Source of the DNA: an uncultured Alphaproteobacteria bacterium
GTDB lineage: Bacteria; Pseudomonadota; Alphaproteobacteria; HIMB59; GCA-002718135
NCBI GenBank assembly: GCA_902620285.1
Contig: CACNHT010000009.1
Coordinates: 1-49,561, forward strand
Direction of reading: 5' to 3'
Length of the DNA stretch: 49,561 nt
Numbering within the stretch: position 1 is the stretch's first letter; each line of letters starts with the position of its first letter. Positions 17,806 through 26,670 of the stretch are shown in pieces. The notes under the pieces are model-generated. The model was not told where the DNA came from. It searched no databases and saw nothing but the letters and a program-made list of their open reading frames with translations. Made by a program: the position numbers and the translations under genes.

Positions 17806-19101
17806 ATGAAAAAAAAGATCTCTAGGAGAAAGTTTATTAACCATACAGGTTCTGCTGCTCTTGCAGGTACTCTATTATCGCAAGTTAGTATGAAGTATGC
17901 ATTTGCTGCTAACACTAAACCAGTTAGTCTTTTGCTTGGTTCACATATGGATTATTTGCAAGCTTTGGCTCCTGCTTATGCAGAAAAATATGGTGTTACA
18001 CCAAGTATTGAAACAGTAACAACACCAGATCTATCTGTTAAATTAAATTCGGCGTATATTGCACGAAAAAGTGTAGGTGATGCAATATTTGTGACTGCTT
18101 CAGAAATTGCTGGTTTAGCTGATAAGGGTTGGTTGATGGATATGAGTGATTTTGTCAATGATACATTAAAACCAAATGGCGTTATGGAAAACAGTCTAAC
18201 TGCTGCAACTTACAAAGGCAAAGTCTATGCTGCCCCAATTACGATTGGTTGCCCAGTACTGCACTGGAATAAAAATTTACTTAAAAATGCAGGATTGGAT
18301 ACAGAAGCGCCTAATAATTGGCATCGTACAAAAAATTCTTGGAACGAACTTATTCGTTTTGCTAAAGAAATTAACGATCCTGATAATGATATATATGGTA
18401 TTGTTGATGCTTGGGCAGGTACTCATAGTTTTTGGACTTTTGGAGCTTTACTTCAAGCGAATGGAGGAAGTTTCTTAGACGGAAATCTAGATCCGATCAT
18501 GAATAGTGATGCGGGTGTTGAAGCTTTAAATATGATGGTTGATCTTTTACATAAAGATAAAATCATTGACCCAGCTACACCTACTTACACTTGGGTATTT
18601 GATGCATCTCCAAGCTATATGGCAGGGAAAAGAGGATTTTTCTTAACATGGCCATTTATTAGTGGAATTGCAAATTTCACAGAAGATTCTGCAGTGCAAG
18701 GGATGAGTGGTATAGCACCACTTCCTGCATTAGAAACTTCTGCATCTGTGGATGGATCAGAATTTTTAGCAATACCTAAATATTCAGATAATCCTGAGGC
18801 AGGAATGCAATTTATTGAAATGGCTTTAAGTCCTGACAATCAGATATTGCAAGGTTCAACTTCGCCTTGGGCACCATCTTTAGAACCTGCTCTAGATCAT
18901 CCAGATGTTCTGAAAAATATATCAATGGCAGGTGTTATTAAAGACTCATATCTATATCCTGTAGATGCAGGTTTTTCTGCAGATAGAAATCAATGGGTTG
19001 AATTATTATCAAATGAAGTTTCATTAGCATTGACTCAAAAGAAAAGTGCTAAAGATGCTTTAAATGATGCTGTTAAGCAAATTAATGCAAGCAGATCATA
19101 A
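17806..19101 (+). CDS. Tat-exported extracellular solute-binding protein, family 1
   Basis: The periplasmic receptor of a sugar-type ABC importer, 431 aa from the ATG preceded by GGAGG. Residues 1-34 are a twin-arginine signal (SRRKFINHTGSAALAGTLL, Arg7-Arg8, cleavage after AFA), so the protein is exported folded. The mature part has SBP family 1/8 features: VYAAPITIGCPVLHWNKNLL, NSWNELIRFAKEI, GAGT-like WAGTHSFWTFGALLQANGG and AGKRGFFLTWPFI. Substrate is unknown; the neighbouring enzymes suggest a carbohydrate or amidated organic compound. A longer start at 17746 lacks a ribosome-binding site and would bury the Tat motif. Confidence 0.9.
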   Translation: MKKKISRRKFINHTGSAALAGTLLSQVSMKYAFAANTKPVSLLLGSHMDYLQALAPAYAEKYGVTPSIETVTTPDLSVKLNSAYIARKSVGDAIFVTASEIAGLADKGWLMDMSDFVNDTLKPNGVMENSLTAATYKGKVYAAPITIGCPVLHWNKNLLKNAGLDTEAPNNWHRTKNSWNELIRFAKEINDPDNDIYGIVDAWAGTHSFWTFGALLQANGGSFLDGNLDPIMNSDAGVEALNMMVDLLHKDKIIDPATPTYTWVFDASPSYMAGKRGFFLTWPFISGIANFTEDSAVQGMSGIAPLPALETSASVDGSEFLAIPKYSDNPEAGMQFIEMALSPDNQILQGSTSPWAPSLEPALDHPDVLKNISMAGVIKDSYLYPVDAGFSADRNQWVELLSNEVSLALTQKKSAKDALNDAVKQINASRS

Positions 19102-19120
19102 TTAATAAAATACGCAAATT

Positions 19121-19915
19121 ATGAAAGTTAATTTGGGTAATTATACATGGGAGGAAGTTAAGGACTTATCAGATAAAGATCCGGTAGTTCTTCTTCCTCT
19201 TGGTGCATTCGAGCAGCATGGAAAACATTTACCGCTCAAAGTAGATGAATTCATGGTTAATAATATTGCCAATGAGTCTGTAAAAAAATCTCACCAAAAG
19301 AATATTAATGCAGTTGTGGCACCAGTTATTTGGTCAGGTTATTCACCACATCATATGGATTTTCCTGGTACGATTTCTATTAAGGATGAAACATTAACAA
19401 ATGTTATATTGGATATAGTAGAGAGTTTGGTAAAAAATAAATTAGAAAGAATACTTATTTTGAATGGGCATGGAGGCAATATTGCTATTCTTAAAAATGT
19501 TGGACAAAAGTTAAAATACGATAAAAGTATTTATATAGCTACAGCATCATATTGGGATTTTGCTATGAAAGAAATTAATGAGTGGAGGGATTCTGATCTT
19601 GGTGGAATAAATCATGCATGTGAAATGGAAACAGCACTTATGTTACATATGCAAGAAGAGATAGTTAAAAAAGATAAAATTGTCGACAACCCATTAAAAA
19701 GATCTTCATATACAGGAGTTGACCTTTTATCAGGTGGTTCAGTTGGAGTAAGTGCAAGCTTTAAAGAGCTTTCAGATCATGGAGTTATTGGCTCGCCAAG
19801 TCTTGCTTCCAAAAAGAAAGGGACTGAACTTTATGAGATAATAACAGATAAAGTTTCAGACTTTATTGAAGATTTTTCAAAATGGACAAAACCTTTAAAT
19901 GGTAAAAATGAATAA
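19121..19915 (+). CDS. Creatininase family amidohydrolase
   Basis: A metal-dependent hydrolase of 264 aa. Ligand motifs of the creatininase family are visible: EQHGKHLPLKVDEF near residues 30-43 (Glu, His and Asp ligands), NGHGGN near 115-120, and the later HACEMETALML with His/Glu. Members open cyclic amides (creatinine) or act on formamides such as in riboflavin and mycofactocin pathways. No creatinase or sarcosine gene is nearby, so creatinine is not a supported substrate. It lies 19 bases after the binding-protein gene and overlaps the next gene by 8 bases. Confidence 0.88.
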   Translation: MKVNLGNYTWEEVKDLSDKDPVVLLPLGAFEQHGKHLPLKVDEFMVNNIANESVKKSHQKNINAVVAPVIWSGYSPHHMDFPGTISIKDETLTNVILDIVESLVKNKLERILILNGHGGNIAILKNVGQKLKYDKSIYIATASYWDFAMKEINEWRDSDLGGINHACEMETALMLHMQEEIVKKDKIVDNPLKRSSYTGVDLLSGGSVGVSASFKELSDHGVIGSPSLASKKKGTELYEIITDKVSDFIEDFSKWTKPLNGKNE

Positions 19916-21119
19916 AAAAGATCTAGCCTTATTTTGTTATCCCTGGGACGTAATTGATGAAGGTTATGATGCAATTATTGATGCAGTAAAGAGAAGTGGA
20001 CTTAATGCAATTTATATTACTGTAAATTATCACTCAGGAATGTTTTTTTTACCTCATAGTAAAAAAAGAAAAATATATTTTCCTGAACCTGGGGCTTTAT
20101 ACTTCAATCCAAGTAGTTGGCATAACAATCATAGTTTTCACTCCCCTATAAGTAATCTTACTGAGAATTGGAGTCAGTTCTGGGAAGAATTATCAAATCA
20201 ATGTAAAAAAAATAATATCAAATTATGCGCATGGATGCTTGGTACTCATAATTCTGGAATTGGAAATAATTATCCCAATACATCTGTATATAATGCTTGG
20301 GGTGATCCAATCACACACTCTCTATGTCCCTTTAATTCGGACGTCGTTGATCATTTTGTCAATTTATCAAGAGATGTAGTAAATCTAGGTGTATTTGATA
20401 AAATTCTAATTGAATCTCTTGAATATCTTCCATTAAGACACGGGCATCACCATGAAGTAATTGGAGTAGATTTTTCAGCTGATATAGATTTTATTATGTC
20501 ACTTAACTTTAGTAATAAATGTTTAGAGACTTTGAAGCAAAAAAATATTGATGGTGAAATGATTAGAAACTGGGTTAAAAAAACTACAGATGATTATTTT
20601 AATCAAAAAACAAATAAAGAAGTTATGAATTGGTCTGATTTTCAAACTATTCTTGACGGTGAGTTTTGGAATTACTATTTGGCAAGAGAAGAAAGTATAA
20701 CAAACATCAATAATTTGGTAGTCAATGAATTACGAAAAGATAAAAATTTAAAAATTGGTTTAGTTGACTTTGGCCCATTATATCCACTTGGTCCTAATAA
20801 TCAGAGATGGCAAAATGGTGTAAATTTAAATTCTCTATTGCCCTTGATTGATGAAATTCATCCAACTTTTTATTTTGCAGATTTAGATCTTATAAAAGAA
20901 AAATATGATGTTTATAAAAAAGTATTAAATAACAAAGTTGAAATGATACCTGCAATGAGAACAATCCTCCCACAAGTTTCTAATCAATCAGATCTTAAGA
21001 ACCAACTTCAAGTATTTAATAAAGATGCATCAGGATTTAGTTTCTATAACTACTCATTTATGAATTATGAAAACTTAGACTGGATTAATCAAAGTCTGTC
21101 TGAAAATGGAGATATTTGA
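19908..21119 (+). CDS. Uncharacterised protein, possibly a TIM-barrel glycosidase-like enzyme
   Basis: A soluble 403-aa protein without signal peptide, not assigned to a family. The opening LALFCYPWDVIDEGYDAIIDAVKRSGLNAIY and later KLCAWMLGTHNSG and DKILIESLEYLPLRHGHHHE look like successive beta/alpha units of a TIM barrel of the kind seen in glycoside hydrolases, with Glu and several His residues at strand ends. LKIGLVDFGPLYPLGP and VEMIPAMRTILPQ fit later strands. This fold reading is inference from pattern. It is embedded between creatininase and metallo-hydrolase genes, so it probably acts on the imported substrate. ATG 19899 is an alternative start giving three more residues. Confidence 0.6.
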   Translation: MNKKDLALFCYPWDVIDEGYDAIIDAVKRSGLNAIYITVNYHSGMFFLPHSKKRKIYFPEPGALYFNPSSWHNNHSFHSPISNLTENWSQFWEELSNQCKKNNIKLCAWMLGTHNSGIGNNYPNTSVYNAWGDPITHSLCPFNSDVVDHFVNLSRDVVNLGVFDKILIESLEYLPLRHGHHHEVIGVDFSADIDFIMSLNFSNKCLETLKQKNIDGEMIRNWVKKTTDDYFNQKTNKEVMNWSDFQTILDGEFWNYYLAREESITNINNLVVNELRKDKNLKIGLVDFGPLYPLGPNNQRWQNGVNLNSLLPLIDEIHPTFYFADLDLIKEKYDVYKKVLNNKVEMIPAMRTILPQVSNQSDLKNQLQVFNKDASGFSFYNYSFMNYENLDWINQSLSENGDI

Positions 21120-21121
21120 GA

Positions 21122-21877
21122 ATGAATACTACTGTTGATATTTTAATAAATCCCGTAACTTTAAGATTTAGTTATCACAATAGCGAATTAATTTATATGT
21201 TTGCTTCACATCCAGAACAACAACTTGATGAGATGGAAAAACTTATGGGCGTAACTACTGATGATGGACCAATTTTTGATACAAATGTTGGTTTTTTACC
21301 AGTAGCTTCAACTACACTAATTAGAGGTGAGAAAAATATTTTAGTTGATCCTGGTAATTATCATATCGGTTTTTATTCTATATTAAAGAGAGCACTGGCT
21401 TCAAAAAATTTAAAATATGAAGATATCGATATAGTAGCTACTACTCATACACATTCTGATCATGCAGCTTCTATTGTTCATTTTAGAAATAAACCTTGGA
21501 TTATTGGAAACAAAGAATTTGATGATATGGTGGCTATTGAGGGGAAAGAAATTGTAGATGCTAAAAAATCAATGATGGGAGAAATAATTGAAATTTCAGA
21601 TGATAATGAGACAAAAATTATGGAAAATGTCTATGCAATAACCACTCCGGGACATACAAATGGCCATATATCTTTTATAGTTAAAAGTAATGATGAAACT
21701 ATTTTAATTGCTGGTGATCAAACTATGACAAAGGAAGAGTATTGTGAAAGAAAATTTTCTAGATGGTATCCAGAAGCAAATTTAAAACAATTAAACGAAT
21801 CACTAGATAAAGCACAAAGCTATAAACCAGATCTTGTAATTCCAGGACATGACAGATCTTTTAAACCAACCAAGTAA
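21122..21877 (+). CDS. Metallo-beta-lactamase-fold hydrolase
   Basis: A 251-aa cytosolic binuclear metal hydrolase. The signature THTHSDHA holds the HxHxDH ligands, followed by TPGHTNGHIS (third His), AGDQTM (bridging Asp) and PGHD (last His), the complete ligand set of the superfamily. The N-terminal part with ILVDPGNYHIGF is typical of lactonase- or glyoxalase II-like members. The start ATG is 2 bases beyond the preceding stop; an upstream TTG is less likely. In this cluster a lactonase role following sugar oxidation by the Gfo/Idh enzyme is plausible but inferred. Overlaps the first permease by 29 bases. Confidence 0.85.
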   Translation: MNTTVDILINPVTLRFSYHNSELIYMFASHPEQQLDEMEKLMGVTTDDGPIFDTNVGFLPVASTTLIRGEKNILVDPGNYHIGFYSILKRALASKNLKYEDIDIVATTHTHSDHAASIVHFRNKPWIIGNKEFDDMVAIEGKEIVDAKKSMMGEIIEISDDNETKIMENVYAITTPGHTNGHISFIVKSNDETILIAGDQTMTKEEYCERKFSRWYPEANLKQLNESLDKAQSYKPDLVIPGHDRSFKPTK

Positions 21878-22778
21878 TTCTCAATTTAAATTTTCAAGAG
21901 AAAAAATTCTTGCTTTCACACTAATACTTCCTTCTTTAATTCTAGTTTTTATAACTTATTTATATCCAGCTATATTTACTTTTGTAATAAGTTTTGCCGA
22001 ATATGATATAATTCGCTTAAAAATAAAAAAATTTATTCAATTTAAAAACTTTGAATTTTTAATAAGTAATTATTTTTTTACAAGTTCTGTCTTAAGAACC
22101 ATTTACTTTGGGTTTTTGATCTGCGTTTGTACAACAATACTTTCTTTTTTAATTGCACTTCTTTTAAATGAAAAATTTATTGGAAAAGCATTTTTAAGAG
22201 TCATGATTGTATTACCTTGGGCAGTACCGTCTGTCGTGTCTGGTGTGCTTTGGGGACAAATGTTTCATGCTGATACTGGGTTTTTAAATGCTTTATTATA
22301 TCAATTAGGAGTCATATCAGGTTATAAAATTTGGTTAGCAGATCCACTAGTAGCCCTTCATATAATAGCTATTGCTGAAATTTGGAAAGCAATTCCTTTC
22401 ATGACATTATTTTTTTTATCAGGGCTTCAAAGTTTACCCTCAGAAGTTTTTGAGGCTGCTTCAGTTGATGGAGCAAATGTATTGCAACGGTTTTCAAACA
22501 TTTTATTTCCTTTAATGTTACCAATTGCGATACCACTTTTCTTGATACAATTTGTTTTAGCTATGAAATCATTTGATACAATTTTTGTTCTTACAAGAGG
22601 AGGTCCTGGGGGTGGAACAACAACATTAAATTATTTTATTTATCAAGAAGCATTTGAAACTTTTAATCTAGGCCGAGCTTCAGCAGCGGCCTATGTTTTG
22701 CTAATAATTACTTTAGCTGTAGTATTAATTCCAACTATATCAAGATTTTTAATGAAATTTTTTTGGGGTAATAAATGA
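21849..22778 (+). CDS. Sugar-type ABC transporter permease (MalF/UgpA-like)
   Basis: An inner-membrane permease of 309 aa with six hydrophobic segments (first at about 18-42) and the coupling motif FEAASVDGANVLQRFSNILFPLMLP typical of the carbohydrate uptake CUT1 family. The conserved RGGPGGGTTTLNYFIYQEAF block near residues 240-265 is also diagnostic. Its start overlaps the metallo-hydrolase by 29 bases and its end overlaps the second permease as ATGA. It should form a heterodimer with the next gene product; no cognate ATPase gene is in the window. Confidence 0.92.
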   Translation: MTDLLNQPSNSQFKFSREKILAFTLILPSLILVFITYLYPAIFTFVISFAEYDIIRLKIKKFIQFKNFEFLISNYFFTSSVLRTIYFGFLICVCTTILSFLIALLLNEKFIGKAFLRVMIVLPWAVPSVVSGVLWGQMFHADTGFLNALLYQLGVISGYKIWLADPLVALHIIAIAEIWKAIPFMTLFFLSGLQSLPSEVFEAASVDGANVLQRFSNILFPLMLPIAIPLFLIQFVLAMKSFDTIFVLTRGGPGGGTTTLNYFIYQEAFETFNLGRASAAAYVLLIITLAVVLIPTISRFLMKFFWGNK

Positions 22779-23608
22779 AAAAAAATTTAATTATAAAAAA
22801 TTTTCTTATTTATTTTTCTGCTCTTATAGTATTTTTAATAATGTTTTTTCCACTCTACGGTTTGATATTAACAAGCATACAACCTGAAAATATTATTAGA
22901 TCTAGAAATTTGTCTTTTTTTCCAACAGAAATTATATTTAATCATTTTGCTGAGGTTTTGAAACCTAATCATATATCTAATATTTATGAAGGTATTAAAA
23001 ATAGTCTTATTGTTTCATTCCTCACCTCTTTTCTATGCATAATTTTAGCTTTTCCAGCAGCCTACTCGCTCGCAAGATTAAATTTACCAGCCAAAAATAT
23101 TATTCTTGGAACATTAATCTCTATTTATTTTCTTCCAACAATACTTTTTGTAATCCCCTTATTTGTTATATTAGTTTCATATCAACTAGATGATACGATT
23201 TTAAGTCTAGTTGTTCCTTATACTGCCTTTACATTGCCTTTTGTGATTTGGATTTTAAAATCATTTATTGATAAACTACCTGTTGAGGTGGAAGAAGCTG
23301 CAAAAATTGATGGTTGTTCTACTCTACAACTTTTAATTCACATCATTTTTCCTTTATTGAGACCTGGTTTAATAGCAGCCTTCATATTTGCATTTATTTT
23401 ATCTTGGGTTGAATTTTTAACACCTTTAATATTTACTAATAATTTGAAAATTTCTACAGTAGCTCTTGGATTATTTAGGAGCACTATAGACATTAAAATT
23501 GGTCAACAAGCTGCAGCAGCAATAATTACTTTAATTCCGGTAATAATACTAATGATTTTTTTTCAACAATATATTACAAAAGTAGTATTATCGGGAAGTG
23601 ATAAATAA
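22775..23608 (+). CDS. Sugar-type ABC transporter permease (MalG/UgpE-like)
   Basis: The second membrane subunit, 277 aa, with six hydrophobic segments and the CUT1 coupling motif VEEAAKIDGCSTLQLLIHIIFPLLRPG. FPLYGLILTSIQP near the N-terminus and SWVEFLTPLIFT toward the end are MalG-like blocks. Its ATG sits in the stop of the preceding permease and its stop is shared with the oxidoreductase start (TAATG), so the operon is translationally coupled throughout. Confidence 0.92.
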   Translation: MKKNLIIKNFLIYFSALIVFLIMFFPLYGLILTSIQPENIIRSRNLSFFPTEIIFNHFAEVLKPNHISNIYEGIKNSLIVSFLTSFLCIILAFPAAYSLARLNLPAKNIILGTLISIYFLPTILFVIPLFVILVSYQLDDTILSLVVPYTAFTLPFVIWILKSFIDKLPVEVEEAAKIDGCSTLQLLIHIIFPLLRPGLIAAFIFAFILSWVEFLTPLIFTNNLKISTVALGLFRSTIDIKIGQQAAAAIITLIPVIILMIFFQQYITKVVLSGSDK

Positions 23609-24615
23609 TGAGTAAATTAAAAATTGCAGTCATTGGAACTGGTTTAGTTGGCACATTTCATGCAGAAGCTTTTTTTAGAAATCCTAATTCTGAGCTTGTT
23701 GCTGTTTGTGATGTAGATAAAGAAAAGGTTAATTCTGTTGCACAATCATTTAATTGTAAAGCTTATGAAGACTTTACAAAATTAATAAATACTGAAACAC
23801 TAGACGCTATTAGTATTGCTACACCTGAACAAATAAGAATAGAGCCTGCTGTTATGTCAGTAAAAAAAGGTTTAAAAATTTTGCTAGAAAAACCTCTCGG
23901 TAGAAATTTGGAAAAAATACATGAGTTAGTCGATAAAATAAAAGATCATAACAAAGTTATTTCTGTAAATTTTATTCTTCATGAAGATCCACGATATAAA
24001 TTAATGAAAGAAAAAGTTAAAAATGATGAAATTGGGAATATCGTATCTTGTTTTGCACGAAGAAGGGGTAACAGGTTTGGAATTGAAATTTATGCTCCAT
24101 GGACTGACCTTTTATCCTCAACTTTGATTCATGATATTCAAATGACTATGTCGATTAATAAATCAAAGCCAGTAAGAGTTTTTGCAGAGGCAGTTATTAG
24201 AGAATGTAAGGAATATGACTCGCATGATGCTGTAATGGCAATCATGAAATTTGATGATGGAAGTTTAGCTTCCTTTGAAACATCTTGGGTTTTGCCTAAA
24301 AATCAACCTGAACCACTAGACCCAGCACTTCATGTTATAGGTGATAAAGGATCAATTATTATAGAAGGATCATCAATGGGTTTGCAGATGCAAACAGAAA
24401 CAAATTATATGAAGCCAGATATAGCTAATTGGCCAACTATAGACTCAAAAGTTGATGGGTGCTTAAAGAGAGGCTTAGATAAATTTATTGAGGATTGCGT
24501 TTTTGATCAAAAACCAGCGGTAAATTTACAGGCTGCTCTAGAAGCAGAAAGAGTCGTATTTGCGATGAAGGAATCAATTGCTAAAGGTACTCCAATCGAT
24601 ATTAATATATCGTAA
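23608..24615 (+). CDS. Gfo/Idh/MocA family oxidoreductase
   Basis: An NAD(P)-dependent dehydrogenase of 335 aa acting on sugars, inositols or related polyols. The Rossmann motif is GTGLVGTFHAEAF (residues 10-22); EKPLGRN at 94-100 contributes the catalytic Lys95. LIHDIQMTM in the second half carries the usual His-Asp pair, here as HDIQ. It is the last of the coupled transport-catabolism genes. Its presence supports a sugar or cyclitol substrate for the importer. Confidence 0.92.
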   Translation: MSKLKIAVIGTGLVGTFHAEAFFRNPNSELVAVCDVDKEKVNSVAQSFNCKAYEDFTKLINTETLDAISIATPEQIRIEPAVMSVKKGLKILLEKPLGRNLEKIHELVDKIKDHNKVISVNFILHEDPRYKLMKEKVKNDEIGNIVSCFARRRGNRFGIEIYAPWTDLLSSTLIHDIQMTMSINKSKPVRVFAEAVIRECKEYDSHDAVMAIMKFDDGSLASFETSWVLPKNQPEPLDPALHVIGDKGSIIIEGSSMGLQMQTETNYMKPDIANWPTIDSKVDGCLKRGLDKFIEDCVFDQKPAVNLQAALEAERVVFAMKESIAKGTPIDINIS

Positions 24616-24637
24616 ATTTTAAATTCTTTAAATTTTA

Positions 24638-25741
24638 ATGATAATTATATTAACACAATGTTTTCCATCAAGAGTTGGGGGGATAGAAACCCTAATGTAT
24701 AATATAGCATTGCATCTAAGTCGCTCTAAAGATGTAATTGTATTAGCAGATCAACAAAATTTTAAAGAAGATAATATTTTTGATCAAAATGAAATAAATT
24801 TTTCTACAAAAAGATTTCGAGGTATAAAGTTTTTAAGAAATAGAAAAAAATTTAATGAACTTAAAAAAATACATGGTTCATCAAAAATTGATGCAGTAAT
24901 TAGTGATAGTTGGAAAAGCCTTGAAGTAGCAATAGATTTTCTTAAGAAAAATAAAATACCAGTTATCAGCTTAGCTCATGGTAATGAAATAATAATTAAA
25001 AATGATAAACATCATAAACGTGTAAAAAAAATATTAGAACATGTAAATGCAATAGTAGTAAACTCAAGCTACACGAAAAATTTACTAAATAAATTAAGTA
25101 ATAATTTTAAAAATGTTAAAATAATATACCCAGGTATTAATATTAAAAAAAATTATATTGAAGAAAATATAAATTTAAATCAAGGCTCGCCAACATTACT
25201 TACTCTTGCAAGACTTGAAAAGAGAAAAGGTCATGCTTTAATTTTAAAATCTATAATGAACATAAAAAAATATTTTCCTGATATTCAATACATAATTGCA
25301 GGTGAAGGTGACGAGCTAGATAGTATTAAAAATAAAATTAAAGAATACAATCTTCAAGATCATGTAAATTTAGTTGGCACAGTAAATGAAAACCAAAAAA
25401 ATTATATATTCTCTAATACTGATTTAATGATAATGCCAACTCTAGATGAGAGTTCAGCGAAATCAATTGAAGGATTTGGTATAGCCTACATAGAAGCAGC
25501 AAATTTCAAAATACCATCAATAGCATCTAATATAGGCGGTACTCCTGAAGCAGTAATACACAATAAAACAGGCTTAATAATAAAAGATATTGATGAATTA
25601 GATGAAGCAATAAAAAGCTTAATAGATAATAAAGAAAAAAGATTAAAACTTGGTCAAAATGCTAAGATTAGAACAGAAAATGAACTTAACTGGGATATTC
25701 AAATAAAAAAATACAATGATTTAATTAAAGAAATTCAATGA
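24638..25741 (+). CDS. Glycosyltransferase family 4
   Basis: A GT-B fold retaining glycosyltransferase, 367 aa. The N-terminal acceptor domain starts IIILTQCFPSRVGGIETLMYNI with the glycine loop; the C-terminal donor domain has LLTLARLEKRKGHALIL, GEGDELDSIK and the EX7E-type EGFGIAYIEA with SNIGGTPEAV. The acceptor and sugar are unknown. It begins 22 bases after the oxidoreductase and ends in an ATGA overlap with the dehydrogenase. It is richer in Lys, Asn and Ile and more A-rich than the transport genes, suggesting a different history. Confidence 0.88.
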   Translation: MIIILTQCFPSRVGGIETLMYNIALHLSRSKDVIVLADQQNFKEDNIFDQNEINFSTKRFRGIKFLRNRKKFNELKKIHGSSKIDAVISDSWKSLEVAIDFLKKNKIPVISLAHGNEIIIKNDKHHKRVKKILEHVNAIVVNSSYTKNLLNKLSNNFKNVKIIYPGINIKKNYIEENINLNQGSPTLLTLARLEKRKGHALILKSIMNIKKYFPDIQYIIAGEGDELDSIKNKIKEYNLQDHVNLVGTVNENQKNYIFSNTDLMIMPTLDESSAKSIEGFGIAYIEAANFKIPSIASNIGGTPEAVIHNKTGLIIKDIDELDEAIKSLIDNKEKRLKLGQNAKIRTENELNWDIQIKKYNDLIKEIQ

Positions 25742-26670
25742 CAATATTATTTCATAATACGACATTTGATAAAATAGATGTTTGGAAAAAAACAATAAAA
25801 AAATATTTTAAAAACGAAAAAATAATTTCTATAAAAGATTATAAAAAATTTAATGATGTAAACTGTGCTATAATTTGGAACCTGCCAAATGATATTCTTT
25901 CAAGACTAAAAAATCTTAAAGTTATTTTTTCTATGGGTGCTGGTGTAGATCACATTTTAAAACTAAAAAATTATAATAAGAAAATTCCTATAATCAGAAT
26001 AAAAGATGAAGAAATGGGGGAGAGAATAGCTAATTATTCTTTAGCCCAAATACTAAATTATCAATTAAATTTTAAAATTTTTCAAAATTCTCAAAACAAA
26101 CATAATTGGTCTGGCGAAAGGACACCAATTGATAACAAAAATTTAACAGTAGGTATTTTAGGTCTAGGCTTTCTTGGTAATCATATTGCAAGATTACTAA
26201 ATAAATTAAATTATAATGTTATTGCATATAAAAAAAATCAAGCAAAAGTAAAAAACATAAAAATATATAGCGGTAAAAACATTATAAGTTTTATTAAAAG
26301 ATCTGATGTTATCGTGTCTATTTTACCATCAACACCTCAAACGAATAATATAATAGATAAAAAGTTTTTAAAGAATATGAAAAAAAATTCTTGCTTAATA
26401 AATATAGGTAGAGGTAATGCAATTGAAGAGGAAGATCTTTTAAATCATTTAAAAAAAAATAAAAATTTTTACGCTTATTTGGATGTCTTTAAAAATGAAC
26501 CTTTAAAATCAAGTAGTCAATTTTGGAAACTACCAAATGTAACAATTACACCACATGTAGCAGGTGTAACCGCCATAGAGCCTTCTGTTAAATATATGCA
26601 CTCCAAATATAAAAAACTAAGAAAAAATAAAAATGTAAAATCAGATGTTAATCCATCTAATGGATATTAA
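25738..26670 (+). CDS. D-isomer-specific 2-hydroxyacid dehydrogenase (GhrA-like)
   Basis: An NAD(P)H-dependent dehydrogenase of 310 aa that most resembles glyoxylate/hydroxypyruvate reductase A. Visible are FSMGAGVDHILKL, the nucleotide-binding VGILGLGFLGNHIARLL, ILPSTPQTNNIID, INIGRGNAIEEEDLL and the catalytic TPHVAGVTAIEPS with the active-site His. Lysine-rich and A-rich like the glycosyltransferase before it, to which it is coupled by ATGA. Its TAA interlocks with the dapE stop in TTAA (26667-26670). Confidence 0.85.
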   Translation: MTILFHNTTFDKIDVWKKTIKKYFKNEKIISIKDYKKFNDVNCAIIWNLPNDILSRLKNLKVIFSMGAGVDHILKLKNYNKKIPIIRIKDEEMGERIANYSLAQILNYQLNFKIFQNSQNKHNWSGERTPIDNKNLTVGILGLGFLGNHIARLLNKLNYNVIAYKKNQAKVKNIKIYSGKNIISFIKRSDVIVSILPSTPQTNNIIDKKFLKNMKKNSCLINIGRGNAIEEEDLLNHLKKNKNFYAYLDVFKNEPLKSSSQFWKLPNVTITPHVAGVTAIEPSVKYMHSKYKKLRKNKNVKSDVNPSNGY

